Of a stretch of DNA of 42,916 nt, positions 40,815 through 42,916 are shown in pieces (the stretch's first letter is position 1; each line of letters starts with the position of its first letter). The position numbers and the translations under genes are program-made. Source of the stretch: Cyanobacteria bacterium DS2.3.42. Lineage in GTDB: Bacteria > Cyanobacteriota > Vampirovibrionia > Obscuribacterales > Obscuribacteraceae. Location: contig PNLN01000014.1 in NCBI GenBank assembly GCA_013823055.1, forward strand, positions 1 through 42,916, written 5' to 3'. The notes beneath the pieces were generated by a model, which saw only the letters and a program-made list of their open reading frames with translations, did not search any database and was not told the DNA's origin.

Positions 40815-42197
40815 TCAGGTTATGCTTTTTTGAGGAAACAGCGAAGTGACTCGCATTTTAAGTGTCGCCAAATGGCATAAAAGAATCCATTTTTTTGATT
40901 GGCGGATGCGGTCGAGCTCGCTACTTAAATCATTGGCGACGTTCTGACTTCGACCGAACCGCGCCTCCCACTCGTCACCAGCCTTTTTTGCTTCAGCAAA
41001 TCGTTCTTCCGCTTCGACTAGCTTTTCTCTAGCTTGAACGAGTTCTCTAACCTCAATCAGTTTTTGATGTTTCAACTCTTCGTGCCTAAGAGCTTCCGTT
41101 CTTTCGATTTCTTGCAATCTACACCACGAGTAAAAAGTGTCAGTGCCTTCAGCGCAGTCAAATGGGTCGGGAAAACGTTCGCGCAATTCTTGGTTTTGTC
41201 GGTAAAGCAGCCTATGTTCTTTCTCGATCTGCTGCCCATTTGCAAATAGGCCATAAATCCATGCATTGGCAAGATCTTCACTTTTTTCTAGCCGACGGCA
41301 TTCTGCGATGTACCAATCGCGCAGGTCATAGAGGCAACGAACATCCTTCGCGTACTTGTTGAGCATGTTGAGTTGCTGGCCGCTATCCAGACCAGAGAAG
41401 TGATAAAACACAAGTGGCTCAGAGTTGGCGGTAAATCCCTCAGATAGAGAGCCTGACACCTTTCTTTCAAGGATATTCCAGGTGGCAACGTTGTATCCGG
41501 GGTTTTTCAATATTGCGACTCGGTCAAATAGCGCCGGGACAAGGTCTCCCCAGCGCTGATCTGTGAAGATGCCGTTGGAAGGATCGTCGTAGCAATATTT
41601 TTCCAGTCTGTGACTCCACCATCGGGCAAAACGATTGCCTTCAACATCGTTTTTTACACCCAGAAAGCCGAAATTGAAGACACCATGTCGCAGAGAACCG
41701 AGCTCCTCTGCCAGGTTGCCATCGAGTGCCTGCGGCTGCGTAATGTGGGGTGTGAGAAGAATCGAAGACTTCTGGAACTCACTGAGAATGTTATCTACCG
41801 ACGACAGAACAACGCAATCTGGATCAATATAGACGACCGACTCGCAGTCCTTCTTTGCCAGAAGATGGACAAGCATATGTCCTTTCACTCCGGTGCAAAA
41901 CTCAACCACGTCGTGTTGGAAAGCCCAGGCACGGAAATCTTGAATGGGCAGCTCTTCGCAATATACGACTTCGTCAAAACCGCTGTCGTGCCCGTATGGC
42001 GTGCCGACCGGCTCCGAAAAGACAACAGCAAATTTGATCGATGGATTGTACTGCTCTAGAGAGCGGGCGAGCATCCGCGCTTTGGGTAAGTACTTCGCAT
42101 TGATACTAGTGTAAACCCAGGCTGTCACCAACATTATCCTGATTCGTCGCAATAGCTTAGCACTGTCATTGCTTACTTCCTGACTGCTATTGGACAT
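40815..42197 (-). CDS. GT-A glycosyltransferase with C-terminal coiled coil
   Basis: A 460-residue protein. LVTAWVYTSINAKYLPKARMLARSLEQ starts a GT8-like fold, and YIDPDCVVL carries the metal-binding D125-P-D127. HGVFNFGFLGVKN, TDQRWGDLVP and FYHFSGLD are acceptor-side and closing motifs seen in this poorly characterised group, often next to glycan methyltransferases. From about residue 355 a charged coiled coil runs to RIRQSKKWILLCHLATLKMR, a tail like those at 242 and 28810. The start at 42197 gives a polar leader of 20 residues; Met22 is an alternative at the start of the fold. It lies 139 bases upstream of legB on the same strand and diverges from the phosphohexomutase gene. Confidence 0.8.
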   Translation of the reverse strand: MSNSSQEVSNDSAKLLRRIRIMLVTAWVYTSINAKYLPKARMLARSLEQYNPSIKFAVVFSEPVGTPYGHDSGFDEVVYCEELPIQDFRAWAFQHDVVEFCTGVKGHMLVHLLAKKDCESVVYIDPDCVVLSSVDNILSEFQKSSILLTPHITQPQALDGNLAEELGSLRHGVFNFGFLGVKNDVEGNRFARWWSHRLEKYCYDDPSNGIFTDQRWGDLVPALFDRVAILKNPGYNVATWNILERKVSGSLSEGFTANSEPLVFYHFSGLDSGQQLNMLNKYAKDVRCLYDLRDWYIAECRRLEKSEDLANAWIYGLFANGQQIEKEHRLLYRQNQELRERFPDPFDCAEGTDTFYSWCRLQEIERTEALRHEELKHQKLIEVRELVQAREKLVEAEERFAEAKKAGDEWEARFGRSQNVANDLSSELDRIRQSKKWILLCHLATLKMRVTSLFPQKSIT

Positions 42198-42344
42198 CGA
42201 ATCTGAGTTGGACCGCTCCGCGAAAAAAACAAGCCTTGTTTGCCGGTAGGTTTGGGATGGCGGCCCGTCGGTTGATCTGATATCGAAACATTATCTAATC
42301 GTGTGAGCCCCCGGTTAAGTCTTGGTAAGGCTATTGTCATGAGT

Positions 42345-42364
42345 CCCTTTTCAGCCCTTTTCAG
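42345..42364. repeat. Tandem 10-base direct repeat in divergent spacer
   Basis: CCCTTTTCAG is repeated twice without a gap, about 55 bases before the phosphohexomutase start. It could be a paired binding site or a replication slip. The rest of the 222-base spacer (42198-42419) shows no clear promoter to me. Confidence 0.35.
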
Positions 42365-42419
42365 ATTACTCTTCTATGGCAAGATTGAAGTAGTCAATAG
42401 ATGAGGTCAACGTTTCTCA

Positions 42420-42916
42420 ATGGGTTCTGGTCACAAGCTTTTCGGCGCATACGACATTCGCGGCACTTATGGTGGGGCACTCAACGAAGATTTCGCCTTC
42501 AAGCTCGGCCGAGCCTATGGTCGCTTTCTCTCGTCCACAGAGCGTTTGAAGGTTTTGGTCGGACACGACAGCCGCACCCATTCACCAAAGCTTGCCGAAG
42601 CACTTTCTGCCGGTTTGATCACCGCCGGACATGACGTTGTTTCGCTATCGGTCGCCTCCACTCCCATGATTGCCTGGTACGGAGCCGCCAACGGCTTTGA
42701 CGGTTCAATTGCCGTGACCGCCAGCCACCTGGGCAAAGAGCACAATGGTTTCAAGCTCTACACAGGCAAAGCCAACCCCATTGGCGCTCTCAATGGTCTT
42801 AAAGAAATCGAGCAGATTTTGAACTCGCTGGAGCCGGTCAACGGCAAGAAGCCTGGTTCGATATCTCAGATTGACGGTGTCGAGCAATACATTGAATTTC
42901 TGAGCTCGCTATTGGC
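42420..42916 (+). CDS. Phosphohexomutase (phosphomannomutase/phosphoglucomutase), 5' part
   Basis: The frame opens at ATG 42420 and stays open to the right edge, giving 165 residues of a protein that should reach about 450. FGAYDIRG (8-15) and VLVGHDSR (44-51) are the N-terminal signatures of the alpha-D-phosphohexomutase superfamily. The phosphoserine loop is TASHLGKEHNGFK with Ser102; most relatives have TASHN, so the Asn is replaced by Leu. The enzyme would interconvert hexose 6- and 1-phosphates and feed the nucleotidyltransferases of this locus. GAGG lies 13 bases before the ATG, a rather long spacing. It is transcribed away from the glycosyltransferase at 40815 and may belong to the next transcription unit. 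Confidence 0.85.
   Translation, partial: MGSGHKLFGAYDIRGTYGGALNEDFAFKLGRAYGRFLSSTERLKVLVGHDSRTHSPKLAEALSAGLITAGHDVVSLSVASTPMIAWYGAANGFDGSIAVTASHLGKEHNGFKLYTGKANPIGALNGLKEIEQILNSLEPVNGKKPGSISQIDGVEQYIEFLSSLL

Noticed and set aside
41610-42059. 149-codon plus-strand frame antisense to the GT-A gene
   Set aside because: No family features, and the minus-strand protein has metal-binding and fold motifs throughout.
1-42916. tRNA, rRNA, CRISPR arrays, transposases or attachment sites
   Set aside because: Looked for on both strands; no spaced direct repeats, transposase motifs or tRNA-like cloverleaf were recognised.

Overview
The window is one continuous surface-glycan biosynthesis locus: 36 protein genes (34 complete, one cut at each edge), with no RNA gene, insertion sequence or CRISPR array recognised. 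At least fourteen intact cytoplasmic glycosyltransferases plus one truncated one sit among nucleotide-sugar enzymes, three sulfotransferases, three methyltransferases, two membrane acyltransferases and several polytopic membrane proteins. Moderate base composition (by eye near 50% GC), frequent GTG/TTG starts, and coiled-coil/basic tails on glycosyltransferases (one ending in the FWKLR-type tail I associate with cyanobacterial glycosyltransferases) fit a Gram-negative-type bacterium of the cyanobacterial lineage, possibly a non-photosynthetic relative such as Obscuribacterales. That assignment is a guess from sequence style, not proof.

Layout. 1-1941: a fragment of an unknown C-terminal domain, a GT2 and a HddC-like nucleotidyltransferase. 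2124-7444 (+): RmlD-like reductase, Dpm1-like GT2, sugar C-methyltransferase, UDP-GlcNAc 2-epimerase and a sulfotransferase, behind a leader that can fold into a long hairpin. 7431-9935 (-): a YfhO-like membrane protein. 10240-11307 (+): a CapE-type UDP-GlcNAc 4,6-dehydratase. 27711 down to 11304 (-): a long gene train with many 1-4 base overlaps. It starts with a GtrB/ArnC-like transferase and a WecE-like aminotransferase, runs through a methyltransferase, an SGNH protein, a GT-C-like membrane protein, a sulfotransferase and two acyltransferase-3 proteins, and ends in a duplicated glycosyltransferase module. 27785-29826 (+): a WecD-like acetyltransferase and a GT2. 34292 down to 29885 (-): GT4, sulfotransferase, GT4. 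34396-38854: three more glycosyltransferases. 38872-42197 (-): a PtmE-like nucleotidyltransferase, LegB-type dehydratase and a GT-A protein. 42420 to the edge (+): a phosphohexomutase.

How it works together (inference). The dehydratase at 10240, reductase at 2124 and 2-epimerase at 5172 together form a UDP-GlcNAc to UDP-L-QuiNAc (or L-FucNAc-like) route. WecE- and WecD-like proteins would make an N-acetylated 4-amino-4,6-dideoxyhexose. LegB with the PtmE-like enzyme would make a second 4-keto-6-deoxy-HexNAc nucleotide. The glycosyltransferases would assemble these sugars, and sulfotransferases, methyltransferases and acyltransferases would decorate the chain. GtrB-like plus GT-C-like proteins suggest some sugars are added outside the membrane from a lipid carrier. 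No initiating phosphoglycosyltransferase, Wzx flippase, Wzy polymerase, ABC exporter or chain-length regulator was recognised here, so export functions must lie elsewhere or be hidden in the unassigned membrane proteins.
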